Counted from the stretch's first letter, positions 48,021-58,442 are shown. The stretch is 64,000 bases of DNA from Pelagovum sp. HNIBRBA483 (GCF_040931995.1 NZ_CP162412.1:1550001-1614000); one strand, 5' to 3'. Notes: generated by a model from the sequence alone, not told the origin. Program-made: numbers and translations.

Positions 48021-49237
48021 TCGACTGCCACTCCGGCAGATTGGGCAGCGGCGCGGAGTGTTTCCATAGCGGCTTCGGAGGTGCCAAATACTCCGCGGGC
48101 CTCGAGCCAGATCGCCTCGGCCTGTTCGGTATCGCCCAAAACGCCATAAGCGTTGATCAGGCGCGCCCAATCGCTGGCGGGTCCACCCTCGTTGGCGAGC
48201 CTGTCAGAGAGCTGCGCGACCATGCCACGGATCATCGCGTCGCGGTCTTCGGCGTTCATGTCGGAAGCGGCGGCGATATCAGCGGCGGAGGGGCCACGCT
48301 CGGGAGGCAGGGTGTATTCGAGGCCTGCCTTGAAGGCGGCTTCTTCGATCTGACCCCGCGCGAGGCGCACATGGAGGCTCTCTGCGTCGCCCTTTTCGAC
48401 CACATCACGCCAGAGACGGAAGGCGATATCGGGACGGTCGGTTTGGGAGTAGAGCTGGCCCATGTAGTATGCAGCAACGATGCTGTCGCTTTCGCGGGAG
48501 ACGATCTCGTTCAACACGGCTTGTGCTTCGAGCGAGACGACCCCGTTGGCGGCGGCAACCATCATATCCACGAGATAGGCCAATTCTTCCGTGGTGGTGG
48601 CGTTGCCTTTGATGCGGATCACCTCGTTCTGGGCGCGTGCTGCGGCGGCGAAATCACCCAATCGGCGCTCGATCGATGAAAGATAATGCCAACCTTGAAG
48701 TTCGTCAGGATTATCGGCCACGATCTGGCGCAGACGGGTCACGATTTCTGTTTGGTCATCGGGCAACTCGATAGCGGGCCGGGCGGCATCGGGGACGGCG
48801 GCCTCTGCTTCGGCTTGGGTGGGGCGGTCGCGGAGCATCTCGGCTGCATTCGCGAGCCTGTCAGCGCGCGGAATATCGGGATAGCCGGGTGCCCCGAGTT
48901 GCCAGTAGAGCGCGCCGCCACCTGCAAGGGTGCAGAGGAGGGCGAGGACGACTATTCCGCGCGACAATCCTTGCGGCGCCGTGCCTTGAGGAGCAGGGAC
49001 AGCTTGGTCTGCGGCCAAGAGCCTGCGGGCAATTTCTGTGCGGGTGCGCTCGGCTTCTTCGGGTGCCAGAACACCGCGTGCAAGATCGCGTTCAACCTCG
49101 GCAAGCTGATCTTTGTAAAGGAGCACGTCAGCGTTGGCGTTTGGCGCCGTATCGGCCTGTGGCCGGCGCAGCAATGGTAACGCGATGTAGAGCGTCGTGA
49201 GCAGCGCAAGCGCGATGACCGTGGCCCAGAAAATCAT
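48017..49237 (-). CDS. ccmI: Cytochrome c biogenesis protein CcmI
   Basis: A 406-aa protein that holds apocytochrome c for haem attachment. Two membrane helices (near residues 1-22 and 95-113) flank a cytoplasmic leucine-zipper-like loop (VLLYKDQLAEVERDLARGVL); the periplasmic C-terminal part carries TPR-like helices (GWHYLSSIERRLGDFAAA). It is the first gene of a coupled three-gene set. Other ccm genes are not in the window. Confidence 0.92.
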   Translation of the reverse strand: MIFWATVIALALLTTLYIALPLLRRPQADTAPNANADVLLYKDQLAEVERDLARGVLAPEEAERTRTEIARRLLAADQAVPAPQGTAPQGLSRGIVVLALLCTLAGGGALYWQLGAPGYPDIPRADRLANAAEMLRDRPTQAEAEAAVPDAARPAIELPDDQTEIVTRLRQIVADNPDELQGWHYLSSIERRLGDFAAAARAQNEVIRIKGNATTTEELAYLVDMMVAAANGVVSLEAQAVLNEIVSRESDSIVAAYYMGQLYSQTDRPDIAFRLWRDVVEKGDAESLHVRLARGQIEEAAFKAGLEYTLPPERGPSAADIAAASDMNAEDRDAMIRGMVAQLSDRLANEGGPASDWARLINAYGVLGDTEQAEAIWLEARGVFGTSEAAMETLRAAAQSAGVAVE

Positions 49238-49424
49238 ATTGTCTCCGTCGAATATTTCACCCTACCTAGCGGGCGTTGCGATGCTTTGAAAGCCCTGCTG
49301 CGGTCACTTTGACGACATGTCGCATTCTCACGGAATTGTGGCGTTGACAGTCGTTACGAAAAAGGGCCGAAGGTCCAGTTAGAACACGCAGTCGCCCCGG
49401 GCCAGAAAGAGGGATTCGGCAGTC

Positions 49425-50672
49425 ATGAAAAAGTACTCCGTATTTGCCGTCGCGCGTGAAGCGCTCAGATATCACAGCGGATGGGAACGCGCTTGGGCGA
49501 GCCCTGAACCAAAGAAGAAATATGACGTCATCATCATTGGTGCGGGCGGGCATGGTTTGGCTACGGCCTATTACCTTGGCAAGAATTTCGGGATCACCAA
49601 CGTGGCGATCATCGAAAAGGGCTGGCTGGGTGGCGGCAACACGGGCCGGAATACCACGATCATCCGTTCGAACTATTTGCAGGATCCGTCAGCCGCGATC
49701 TATGAAAAGGCGCGTTCGCTCTACGAGACGATGAGCCAAGACCTGAACTACAACGTGATGTATAGCCCGCGCGGCGTCATGATGCTGGCGCAAACCCAGC
49801 ACGAGATCCGTGGCTACCAGCGGACCGCTCACGCGAATGCGTTGCAAGGCGTGAAAACCGAGTTCATCAGCCCGCAGCGGGTGAAGGAACTGGTGCCGAT
49901 CATCAACATTGACGGGCCGCGCTATCCTGTTCTGGGTGCGCTGTGGCAGGACCGTGCGGGAACGGCGCGGCACGATGCGGTTGCGTGGGGCTATGCGCGG
50001 GCATGTTCTGATATGGGCATGGACGTGATCCAGAAATGCGAAGTCACTGCCGTGCGCCGCGAAGGTGGCAAGGTTGTGGGCGTTACCACCAACCGCGGGG
50101 ACATTGACTGCGACAAGCTCGGTGTCGTTGTTGCGGGGCATACGGGGGTGCTGGCCGATATGGCGGGCTTCCGCTTGCCGATCGAATCCGTGGCGCTGCA
50201 GGCGCTGGTGAGCGAGCCGATCAAGCCGTGCATGGATGTGGTTGTGATGGCCAACACGGTTCACGGCTACATGTCGCAATCCGATAAGGGCGAGATGGTC
50301 ATTGGTGGCGGTGCTGACGGGTATAATAACTACACCCAGCGCGGATCGTTCCATCATATCGAGGAAACGGTGCGCGCACTGGTCGAAACCTTCCCGATGA
50401 TCAGCCGGTTGAAGATGCTGCGCCAATGGGGCGGGATCGTCGACATGACCGGCGACCGTTCGCCGATCATCTCCAAAACACCGGTTGAGAACGTATTCAT
50501 CAACTGCGGCTGGGGAACAGGCGGCTTCAAGGCCATTCCGGGATCGGGCTGGGCGATGGCCGAACTGATCGCCAAGGGCGAACCGGGGCCGCTGGCCGAG
50601 GAATTTTCGATGTGGCGTTTCCGTGAAGGGAAATTCATCGATGAAAGCGTCGCCGCTGGCGTTGCGCACTAA
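49425..50672 (+). CDS. soxB: Sarcosine oxidase subunit beta
   Basis: A 415-aa flavoprotein subunit. The dinucleotide fold is VIIIGAGGHGLATAYYLGK (GAGGHG at 39-44), followed by GGGNTGRNTTIIRSNYL; TARHDAVAWGYA contains the His expected to bind FMN covalently. With SoxA, D and G it oxidises sarcosine to glycine and passes the methyl group to tetrahydrofolate, releasing peroxide. First gene of soxBDAG. Confidence 0.95.
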   Translation: MKKYSVFAVAREALRYHSGWERAWASPEPKKKYDVIIIGAGGHGLATAYYLGKNFGITNVAIIEKGWLGGGNTGRNTTIIRSNYLQDPSAAIYEKARSLYETMSQDLNYNVMYSPRGVMMLAQTQHEIRGYQRTAHANALQGVKTEFISPQRVKELVPIINIDGPRYPVLGALWQDRAGTARHDAVAWGYARACSDMGMDVIQKCEVTAVRREGGKVVGVTTNRGDIDCDKLGVVVAGHTGVLADMAGFRLPIESVALQALVSEPIKPCMDVVVMANTVHGYMSQSDKGEMVIGGGADGYNNYTQRGSFHHIEETVRALVETFPMISRLKMLRQWGGIVDMTGDRSPIISKTPVENVFINCGWGTGGFKAIPGSGWAMAELIAKGEPGPLAEEFSMWRFREGKFIDESVAAGVAH

Positions 50673-50684
50673 GGAGGCACGGAT

Positions 50685-51014
50685 ATGCTGACACTCAAAT
50701 GCCCCTATTGCGGCGTTCTTGCCGACGAGACAGAGCTGCACCCGGGCAGCGAGGCGCACCTGAAGCGCTATGGACCGGGCAGCTCGGACGACGAGTTCGA
50801 GGGATACCTCTTCATGCGAGAGAACCCCAAGGGCGTTCACTTCGAACGCTGGCGCCATGTGTACGGCTGCGGAAAGTGGTTCCTCGCTGCGCGGGATACC
50901 AACACGCTTGAGGTCTTTGGCACTTACAGCGCGCAGAGCACCGAACCGCCACAAGAGATCAAGGATGCCATCACGGCCAAACGGCCCGGTTGGAGCTGGA
51001 GGGAATTTCAATGA
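50685..51014 (+). CDS. soxD: Sarcosine oxidase subunit delta
   Basis: A 109-aa zinc-binding subunit. The ligands Cys6 and Cys9 (LKCPYCG), His59 and Cys62 (HVYGCGKWF) match those known for the family. Lies 12 bases after soxB and overlaps soxA by four (ATGA). Confidence 0.95.
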   Translation: MLTLKCPYCGVLADETELHPGSEAHLKRYGPGSSDDEFEGYLFMRENPKGVHFERWRHVYGCGKWFLAARDTNTLEVFGTYSAQSTEPPQEIKDAITAKRPGWSWREFQ

Positions 51015-54000
51015 GCACGCGTCTTTCGAGCGGGGGCCGTCTCGTCAATAAGGACAAGCCGGTCGAGTTCCAGTTCAATGGCAAACGGATGAAGGGCTAC
51101 GAGGGCGACACGTTGGCCTCGGCGCTGCTGGCCAATGACCAGATGCTTGTGGGACGGTCGTTCAAATACCATCGTCCGCGCGGCATCGTTGCGTCGGGTG
51201 CGGAAGAGCCGAACGCCTTGGTGAACCTCGGGCAGGGCGGCAAGTTCGAGCCGAACCAGCGGGTCACGACTACTGAGCTGTTTGATGGGCTTTATGCTAC
51301 CAGCCAGAACCACTGGCCGACGCTGGAGTTCGATATCGGTGCGATCAACACCTATCTGGCGCGTTTTCTGCCGGCGGGCTTCTACTACAAGATGTTCATG
51401 TTTCCGCGTCCGTTCTGGAAGCATGTTTATGAGCCGTTCATCCGCCAGTCTGCGGGCCTTGGTAAAGCACCGAAGGACCGTGATGCGGATACCTATGAGC
51501 ATTTCTATGCTTTCTACGATGTTGTCGTCATTGGTGGTGGCATTGCGGGCCTGACGGCTGCGCTTGAAGCCGGCAAATCCGGCGCGCGTGTCCTCGTTAT
51601 GGAGCAGACCGCTGCTTGGGGTGGCCGTGCAGTTGTCGATGGTGTGGAAATCGATGGGCAATCTGCCGAGGATTGGGTGGCTGCTACCGTCGAAGCATTG
51701 CAAGGCATGGAGAACGTGGAAATCCGCACCCGTTTGATGGGTGCTGGTGTTTATGATCACGGCTATCTGCTCGCCTATGAGCGGCTGCGCGATCACCTGC
51801 CGAATGAAAAAGGCCCACGGCATCGCCTGTGGCGCATTCGCACGAAGCAGATCGTTACCGCCACTGGTGCGATTGAGCGTCCGCTTTCCTTCGCTGGGAA
51901 CGACTTGCCGGGCGTGATGCTGGCGAGTGCGGTGCGCGACTATGTGGTCAACTGGGGTGTTTCGATTGGCGACCGGACGGTCGTTGTCACCAATAACGAC
52001 GATGCCTACCGCACCGCAATCGTGCTGAAGATGGCAGGGCTTGATGTGCCTGCGATAATTGATGCGCGCCAAGGTGGCGGAGGTGCATTGATGGATGAAG
52101 CACGCGGTTTGGGCATTCGTGTCGAAACCGGCAAGGCGGTTGCCAAGGTGAAGGGCAAGGGCCGCGTGACTGGCGTTGCCATTTGTGCGCAGGCTGGTGA
52201 GGGCGGTGTGCTCGACGAGATCGCCTGTGATTGTGTTGCGATGTCTGGTGGCTGGTCGCCAGTGGTGCATCTGTGGTCCCATTGCGGTGGCAAGCTGATC
52301 TGGGACGATGCACAGGCCATGTTCCGCCCTGATCCGGCGAAGCCACCTACAGGTGCGGCAGGCGAGGCATTTGTCATTACCGCAGGGATCGCCAACGGTC
52401 ACCTACGCAGTACAGAGGCCGTAGCCGACGCGTTTGAAGCGGGTCGTGCAGCGGCGAAAGCTGTTGGCGGTAAGGTTAAAGCGGGTAAAGCGCCTGTGGC
52501 GGCTGATAACGATGAGGCTGCACTGGAAGCCATTTGGCTGATGCCGCAGGGGGCTTCGATCAAGCTGCGTATGAAGGCTTGGCTCGATTTCCAGAACGAC
52601 GTGAAAGTCTCGGATGTGCAGCTTGCGGCGCGTGAAGGCTTCGAAAGCGTTGAACACGCGAAGCGCTATACCACCTTAGGCATGGCGACCGATCAGGGTA
52701 AACTGAGCAACATCAATGGCTTGGCGATCCTTTCTGATGCACTGGATCAACCAATCCCGCAGACAGGGACGACCACGTTCCGCCCACCTTACACGCCGAT
52801 CTCCATGGGTGCGATTGCCGGTGAAGCGCGCGACGAGTTGTTCCAGCCGATCCGCCGGACGCCGATGCATGAGTGGCATGAAGCCAACGGTGCGGATTTC
52901 GAGCCGGTGGGCCATTGGCGGCGTCCTTATGCTTTCGTCCGGTCGGGCGAGAGCGTGCATGACGCGGTGAACCGTGAGGTGATCAACACCCGCGAGAAAC
53001 TCGGGCTTTTGGATGCATCGACGCTTGGTAAGCTGATCGTCAAAGGGCCGGATGCCGGCAAGTTCCTCGATATGATGTACACCAACATGATGAGCACTTT
53101 GCCGGTGGGCAAATGCCGTTATGGCCTCATGTGCAACGAGAACGGCTTCCTCTCTGACGATGGCGTCGTTGCGCGGATCGACGAAGATACTTGGCTCTGC
53201 CACACCACGACTGGTGGCGCGGATCGTATCCATGCGTGGATGGAAGACTGGCTGCAATGCGAGTGGTGGGATTGGAAGGTCTACGTTGCCAATGTCACCG
53301 AGCAGTATGCGCAGGTGGCGGTTGTTGGTCCGAACGCCCGCAAGGTGCTGGAAAAGATAGGTGACATGGATGTCTCGAAAGAGGCGATCCCGTTCATGCA
53401 ATGGGCCGATGGCGAGCTGGGTGGCATCAAGGCACGGGTTTACCGGATTTCGTTCTCTGGTGAGCTGAGCTACGAGATTGCAGTGCCTGCGAGCCAAGGC
53501 CGCGCGTTCTGGGACATGTTGCTTGAGGCGGGTGCAGAGTATGGCGTGATGCCTTATGGAACTGAATGCCTACATATCATGCGGGCCGAGAAGGGCTTTA
53601 TCATGATCGGTGACGAAACCGACGGTACGGTGATCCCGCAAGACCTCAATCTGAACTGGGCGATTTCCAAGAAGAAAGAGGATTTCCTTGGCAAACGGGC
53701 GCAAGAGCGGAGCCACATGGCCGATCCGAACCGTTGGAAGCTTGTGGGCCTTGAAACTCTTGACGGCTCGGTTTTGCCGGATGGCGCCTATGCCGTGGCA
53801 CCGGGGCTGAATGCCAACGGGCAGCGCAATGTGATCGGGCGGGTGACATCGACCTATCATTCGCCAACGCTGAACAAAGGCATCGCGATGGGGCTTGTGC
53901 TCCACGGTCCTAACCGGATGGGCGATGTCATCGAGTTTAGCAAGGTTGATGGATCGACCATCAAGGCGCGGATCGTTGATCAGGTCTTCTACGACAAGGA

Positions 54001-54022
54001 CGGGGAGAAGCAAAATGTCTGA
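51011..54022 (+). CDS. soxA: Sarcosine oxidase subunit alpha
   Basis: A 1003-aa multidomain subunit. The N-terminal ferredoxin-like part (residues about 15-70) includes RSFKYHRPRG; the NAD/FAD-type fold has GGGIAG (175-180); a central A3 region (about 450-600) follows; the C-terminal 390 residues are GcvT-like and bind tetrahydrofolate to receive the methyl group. Start coupled to soxD, end overlapping soxG by eight bases. Confidence 0.95.
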   Translation: MSTRLSSGGRLVNKDKPVEFQFNGKRMKGYEGDTLASALLANDQMLVGRSFKYHRPRGIVASGAEEPNALVNLGQGGKFEPNQRVTTTELFDGLYATSQNHWPTLEFDIGAINTYLARFLPAGFYYKMFMFPRPFWKHVYEPFIRQSAGLGKAPKDRDADTYEHFYAFYDVVVIGGGIAGLTAALEAGKSGARVLVMEQTAAWGGRAVVDGVEIDGQSAEDWVAATVEALQGMENVEIRTRLMGAGVYDHGYLLAYERLRDHLPNEKGPRHRLWRIRTKQIVTATGAIERPLSFAGNDLPGVMLASAVRDYVVNWGVSIGDRTVVVTNNDDAYRTAIVLKMAGLDVPAIIDARQGGGGALMDEARGLGIRVETGKAVAKVKGKGRVTGVAICAQAGEGGVLDEIACDCVAMSGGWSPVVHLWSHCGGKLIWDDAQAMFRPDPAKPPTGAAGEAFVITAGIANGHLRSTEAVADAFEAGRAAAKAVGGKVKAGKAPVAADNDEAALEAIWLMPQGASIKLRMKAWLDFQNDVKVSDVQLAAREGFESVEHAKRYTTLGMATDQGKLSNINGLAILSDALDQPIPQTGTTTFRPPYTPISMGAIAGEARDELFQPIRRTPMHEWHEANGADFEPVGHWRRPYAFVRSGESVHDAVNREVINTREKLGLLDASTLGKLIVKGPDAGKFLDMMYTNMMSTLPVGKCRYGLMCNENGFLSDDGVVARIDEDTWLCHTTTGGADRIHAWMEDWLQCEWWDWKVYVANVTEQYAQVAVVGPNARKVLEKIGDMDVSKEAIPFMQWADGELGGIKARVYRISFSGELSYEIAVPASQGRAFWDMLLEAGAEYGVMPYGTECLHIMRAEKGFIMIGDETDGTVIPQDLNLNWAISKKKEDFLGKRAQERSHMADPNRWKLVGLETLDGSVLPDGAYAVAPGLNANGQRNVIGRVTSTYHSPTLNKGIAMGLVLHGPNRMGDVIEFSKVDGSTIKARIVDQVFYDKDGEKQNV

Positions 54023-54578
54023 GGCGGTAAGCGTGATGAATGGCGCCGAGCGCGGCACCTCGATCCGTGTGCGTGATGCGGGCCTTCAGGGGATGATCAC
54101 CCTGCGGGGCGATCTTTCCGCAGCCAAGCTGAAAAGTGCGGTGAAGGCCGCGACCGGCCAAGCAGTGCCAAAGGCGCGTGGTATCGCCTATGCGGACGGC
54201 AAGGGCGTGGCGTGGATGTCGCCGGATGAGTTGTTGCTGCTGGTGCCTTACAGTGAGGCGGATGCCGCTGTTGCGGCGCTTGAAAATGCGCTTGCGGGAA
54301 CGCATTCCCTTGCGGTGAATGTATCTGATGCGCGCGCGTTCTTCGCTGTCGAAGGCGCTGGCGCACGGGAGGTGATCGCCAAGATCGCCCCTGTGGACAT
54401 GCATCGCGACAGCTTCGGCCCTGGTGAGCTGCGGCGCACTCGTATGGCGCAGGCAGCGGCTGCATTCTGGATGAGCAGTGAAGAAACGATACATGTGATC
54501 TGCTTCCGCTCCGTCGGGCAGTATATGTTTGACCTACTGTCCACGAGTGCCGAAGACGGGCTTGTCGGCGCGCTTTAA
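54015..54578 (+). CDS. soxG: Sarcosine oxidase subunit gamma
   Basis: A 187-aa subunit with the family pieces MITLRGDL, GVAWMSPDELLLLVP and DARAFFAVEGAGAREVIAKI, resembling half of a GcvT fold. It completes the soxBDAG operon and is followed by a strong terminator. Confidence 0.92.
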   Translation: MSEAVSVMNGAERGTSIRVRDAGLQGMITLRGDLSAAKLKSAVKAATGQAVPKARGIAYADGKGVAWMSPDELLLLVPYSEADAAVAALENALAGTHSLAVNVSDARAFFAVEGAGAREVIAKIAPVDMHRDSFGPGELRRTRMAQAAAAFWMSSEETIHVICFRSVGQYMFDLLSTSAEDGLVGAL

Positions 54579-54603
54579 GGTCGCGTGACTGTATACAACT
54601 ACT

Positions 54604-54638
54604 ACGGCCTGCCATCCACATGGTGGGCCGTTTTCTTT
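54604..54638 (+). terminator. Rho-independent terminator of soxBDAG
   Basis: ACGGCCTGCCAT pairs with ATGGTGGGCCGT (two G-T wobbles) around CCAC, followed by TTTTCTTT. Confidence 0.85.
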
Positions 54639-54739
54639 AGCTGTGGCGGTTCTTATGAGCGCGACGCGGCCTTGCTCTGAAATCGAGTTACCTCCATAGT
54701 TGTAAAAAAGCTGTGTGAAACACGGCGGCAGGGGGCAAG

Positions 54740-55474
54740 ATGGACAGAGCAGATATCGACTACATCAAACCTGTGCGGACGTTTCTGCTGCATTGGCTGA
54801 ACGAAACCCGCGAGGGCGACGTGAAGGTGGTGCAGGTCGGCGCGAATGATGGATCAATGGCCGATCCCCTGGCGCCGGTTCTGGGGCGGTTTGGCTGGCA
54901 GGCGGTTTTGATCGAGCCGGTGCCGCGTTACTTCAAGGCTCTTTCGGCAAAATATGCGTCGAACGATAATGTTCGCCCGCGCAATTTTGCCATTTCGAAA
55001 GAGGCCGGCAAAGCGACGATCTATCATCTCGACGAGGCGCATGAAGAAGACTACCCCGGATGGGCGCGGGGGTTGGCATCCTTCGATCAAAAACACCTGC
55101 AACGCGCGATCAAGCCGGAACATCTGACCTCGGTGACAGTACCATGCTATCCTTTGGCGGACATCCTGACTGAAGAGGGGTTCGAGGAAGCGCATGTTCT
55201 GGTGGTGGATGTAGAAGGGGCGGAAAAACTGGTGTTCTCGTCGTTTCGTTGGGCGCAATTCCGGCCATTGATGATCGAGGTTGAAACGCGCCATTTGCCA
55301 GCGGGTGAAAAGAACTGGCTTTTCAAGCGATTCCACAAGGGTGGCTTCGATGTTTACGACTTTGGTTTTGATACAATTGCGATAAGACGCGGTTGGCTTC
55401 CGGCGAGTATGCGGCATCTGTTCCAATTGACCCGCTTGAGCGATTTCAAGGTAGAGCCGGAGGCGCTGGTGTGA
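54740..55474 (+). CDS. FkbM-family methyltransferase
   Basis: A 244-aa SAM-dependent O-methyltransferase. The SAM motif I is VQVGANDG (31-38), VLIEPVPRYFKAL is the second strand and VLVVDVEGAEKLVF the FkbM hallmark. FkbM enzymes methylate sugars in surface glycans and antibiotics. It is the first of four genes (to 59813); the next gene starts on GTG within its last codons, so the two are coupled. Confidence 0.88.
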   Translation: MDRADIDYIKPVRTFLLHWLNETREGDVKVVQVGANDGSMADPLAPVLGRFGWQAVLIEPVPRYFKALSAKYASNDNVRPRNFAISKEAGKATIYHLDEAHEEDYPGWARGLASFDQKHLQRAIKPEHLTSVTVPCYPLADILTEEGFEEAHVLVVDVEGAEKLVFSSFRWAQFRPLMIEVETRHLPAGEKNWLFKRFHKGGFDVYDFGFDTIAIRRGWLPASMRHLFQLTRLSDFKVEPEALV

Positions 55475-56415
55475 CGGCGGCTGTCTCTTCAATCCTGTTT
55501 GAGGGGACGCATTACGCGGTGCGGCGGGTGCTTTCGAGTGCTGAAACGCGCGGGCCTGTTGTTGTGGCCTTTCCCCACGCGGGTGGGCCTACTTGGAATG
55601 CGAGCGTTGCATTCGGGGAGATGTTCCTGAAATCGCGCGGCATTGATGGGTATTTTATACTTAACAGAGAGGTCGACTGGTTTCAGAAACGCGAGTTTTT
55701 CGATGCAATGGCGGCGATCCGCGCGGATGTGCCTGCCGCACGACCTATCGTGGCCTACGGGGCCAGTATGGGGGGATATGGCGCGCTTTTGGCGTCGCGG
55801 TCGTTAGAAGCTGCACGGGTGCTATCGGTAGTGCCGCAATTCTCGATCGACCGCAGTGTCGTGCCTTGGGAACGGCGGTGGGCGGCTCAGGCGGGGCAGA
55901 TCGGCGGGTTCATCCATGATGTCGAGGCCGAGATTTATGATGGCGCGGAGATTTATTCGCTGCATGATCCGCGGAATGTTGATGCCCAGCAGATGGCGTT
56001 GTTCTCTGAGCGTCCGAATTGGACACAGCTGAGGGTTCCGTATTGCGGACATACGCCACTTGTGGTTCTGGCGCAGGCTGGTCTTCTTTCGGGCTTCGTT
56101 CTGGCTGCGATCAATGGCGATTTTGATGCGCAAGGATGGGCGCGACGGTTCTTGGCGGCGCGGCGGGAGACAATCGCCTACTGGCGGATATTGGCCACAC
56201 ATGCGGCACGAAGGAATAGGTTCGAGATAGCGCAGCACGCGGTGGAGCGGATGAAACTGATCGGAGCGAAACCGCAGGAGATCGAGATTGCCATGCAAAT
56301 GGTGCAGCGGCGTCAGCAGAGCGTGATTGCGCAAACCGAGCGGTTAGCGACAATCGCGAAAGAGAAGGAAGCAGCGCGGCAGGCGCGGCTCCAGCGGGCA
56401 GGGGGTGCCAGATGA
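55471..56415 (+). CDS. Alpha/beta-hydrolase-like protein of the glycan cluster
   Basis: A 314-aa protein starting at GTG 55471, overlapping the FkbM stop by four bases. The nucleophile elbow is GASMGGYG (97-104, Ser99), and YCGHTPLV near residue 194 can give the catalytic His. SVVPQFSIDRSVVPWERRW follows the elbow and recurs in the C-terminal half of the next protein. The last 50 residues form a charged helix (coiled-coil-like). A role as sugar acetyl/acyl esterase or transferase is inferred from context. Confidence 0.72.
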   Translation: MTAAVSSILFEGTHYAVRRVLSSAETRGPVVVAFPHAGGPTWNASVAFGEMFLKSRGIDGYFILNREVDWFQKREFFDAMAAIRADVPAARPIVAYGASMGGYGALLASRSLEAARVLSVVPQFSIDRSVVPWERRWAAQAGQIGGFIHDVEAEIYDGAEIYSLHDPRNVDAQQMALFSERPNWTQLRVPYCGHTPLVVLAQAGLLSGFVLAAINGDFDAQGWARRFLAARRETIAYWRILATHAARRNRFEIAQHAVERMKLIGAKPQEIEIAMQMVQRRQQSVIAQTERLATIAKEKEAARQARLQRAGGAR

Positions 56416-58403
56416 GCGGCGCACGGACTGTCATCGTCACCACCAAGAACGAGGGGCCGTTCCTTCTTGAGTGGGTGCTTTATCACCGTTTGATTGGCTT
56501 TGATAACATCGTTGTTTTTGCCAATGATTGTGAGGATGGCAGCGACAAGCTCCTGAAACTATTGGATAAGGAAGGGGTCATCCGCTTTTTTGATAATTCG
56601 GAACTGTCGGATGATCTGCCCGCAGACCCTCAGAACCGCGCCTATCGCCGCGCCTTCGAGATGGACCATGTGCAGGAATCCGAATGGGTGCTGGTGATCG
56701 ACGCTGATGAATTTTTCAACATTCATGCGGGTGAAGGGCGGCTGGACGATCTTTTTGCGGCGGTGGGCGAAGCGGATGTGATTTCGGGTACTTGGCGGGT
56801 TTTTGGCAATGCAGGGCTTGTTGAATATCGCGATGACCTGGTGACGCAGACGTTTACCCGCTGCGCGCCGGTCGACCGGCAGGTAAGCTTTCGTCATTTC
56901 GGGATGAAATCAATGTTCCGGCCTGAACCAGTGCATCGGTTGGGTATCCATCGCCCGTTTCTCAAGGGACGGTACAAGAAACCTGAAGGCGGGTTGCGCT
57001 GGGTGAACGGCTCTGGCGTCGATGTGACACGATACTATCTCACGAAGGGCTGGTCTTCCTCACCTGCGACGGTTGGTTACGCGCTGTGTCAGGTTAATCA
57101 CTACATGATCAAGAGCAATGAGTTGTTCCTGATGAAGCGGTATCGCGGCACGGCGAACAGTCAGGATCAGGACCGGATCAACTTCGATTATTATGATGCG
57201 TTCAACTCGAACCATGTCGAGGATCGCAGCATCACACGATGGTCTGATGCGATCCGAGAAGCGAAAGAGGCGCTGATCGTTGACCACCCGGAGATCGGCA
57301 AAGCACATGACAAATGCGTAACTTTCTTCGAGAAAAAGATCGGCGCGCTCATCAAGAGCCTGAAGAAAGACGATCCTGAAGTGTGGGAGAAGTTGATCGA
57401 GCCAAAGTCTTTGCGGGCGAGCATAGATGCCGATGTTGCATGGCTCAAAGCGACCCCGCCGCTGCGCCAGAAAGTGCAGGAAAGGGCTGGGCCAAAGGCT
57501 GCTGAAACATTGACCGATGAGGATGATGCCCCACGGTGGTTGGCCGATTTGCGGCGGTCGGACTATCGGCGGGGGTTTTATCATTCGGACGATAAGTTTG
57601 CGGCACATTTTGCAGAGCGCGAGCGCGACGTTTTGATGATCTCGTTCGACAACTTATCGAACGTCAATGACAAGGCGCTGTCGCGCGAGGGTTGGGGATA
57701 CAGCTTTTATCGGGATCATAAATGGTCACATCTGGGGATCATGAGCTTCGAGGCGAATTGGTATCGCGACCCGCGCTTGTTTGACTGGTTCGAGGCGCGC
57801 GTCGCAGACGGCGCGTTTAATGGCTTTGGCAAGGTTGTGCTGACCGGCACCTCGATGGGTGCCTATGGCGCGATGGCTTTTGCGCGGCTGTTCAAAAAGG
57901 CGGATGTGCTGGCGTTTTCGCCTCAAACCAGCCTCGATGGCAAGCTGGTACCGTGGGAAACCCGGTTCGCCTCGGGGCGCAAGCAGGACTGGAGTGGGCG
58001 CTACCGCGATGCCACGCAGAAGCTCAAGGGCTGTGGCAATGTATTTGTCCTTTATGATCCGGGCTTCGAGCTGGACCGCAAGCATGCGGAGCGCGTGAAA
58101 GGGGCGAATGTCCATCACCTGAAAACTTGGTTTTCGAGTCATAAATCGGCACTGTTTCTGCGGCGGGCGAACCTATTGAAACCGCTCGTCGAGGCGGCGG
58201 TCGCCGGACAGCTGGATGAGCAAACCTTTTACAAGCTTTACCGGCAGCGACGGTCTTTGCCTTGGTATGTGAACGGCCTAACCGATGCTGCACTTGGCCG
58301 CGGGCATCATGGTTTGGTTGGAAATGTCGCAAATGTGCTGGAACGTGAAGGGCGCGTGCATCTGGCAAAATCGGTGCGGCAGAGGCTGACGGAGGCGGAT
58401 TAA
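56412..58403 (+). CDS. Glycosyltransferase-hydrolase fusion protein
   Basis: A 663-aa fusion. Residues 1-300 form a GT2/GT92-like glycosyltransferase: VIVTTKNEGPFLLEWVLYHR, then the metal-binding DAD at 97-99 in LVIDADEFF. A helical linker (about 270-380) follows. Residues 400-620 form an alpha/beta-hydrolase-like domain with GTSMGAYG (479-486, Ser481) and SPQTSLDGKLVPWETRF, clearly homologous to the preceding gene; SSHKSALF may hold the His. The start overlaps the previous gene (ATGA). One polypeptide may thus transfer a sugar and modify or trim it. Confidence 0.78.
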   Translation: MSGARTVIVTTKNEGPFLLEWVLYHRLIGFDNIVVFANDCEDGSDKLLKLLDKEGVIRFFDNSELSDDLPADPQNRAYRRAFEMDHVQESEWVLVIDADEFFNIHAGEGRLDDLFAAVGEADVISGTWRVFGNAGLVEYRDDLVTQTFTRCAPVDRQVSFRHFGMKSMFRPEPVHRLGIHRPFLKGRYKKPEGGLRWVNGSGVDVTRYYLTKGWSSSPATVGYALCQVNHYMIKSNELFLMKRYRGTANSQDQDRINFDYYDAFNSNHVEDRSITRWSDAIREAKEALIVDHPEIGKAHDKCVTFFEKKIGALIKSLKKDDPEVWEKLIEPKSLRASIDADVAWLKATPPLRQKVQERAGPKAAETLTDEDDAPRWLADLRRSDYRRGFYHSDDKFAAHFAERERDVLMISFDNLSNVNDKALSREGWGYSFYRDHKWSHLGIMSFEANWYRDPRLFDWFEARVADGAFNGFGKVVLTGTSMGAYGAMAFARLFKKADVLAFSPQTSLDGKLVPWETRFASGRKQDWSGRYRDATQKLKGCGNVFVLYDPGFELDRKHAERVKGANVHHLKTWFSSHKSALFLRRANLLKPLVEAAVAGQLDEQTFYKLYRQRRSLPWYVNGLTDAALGRGHHGLVGNVANVLEREGRVHLAKSVRQRLTEAD

Positions 58404-58442
58404 ATCAGGTTGCAGCGGACCTTTGCGCCTGAAATGCTGTAG

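Noticed and set aside
49344-49372. TTGACA before soxB as a promoter
   Set aside because: The -35 box is perfect, but no acceptable -10 box follows at 16-18 bases.
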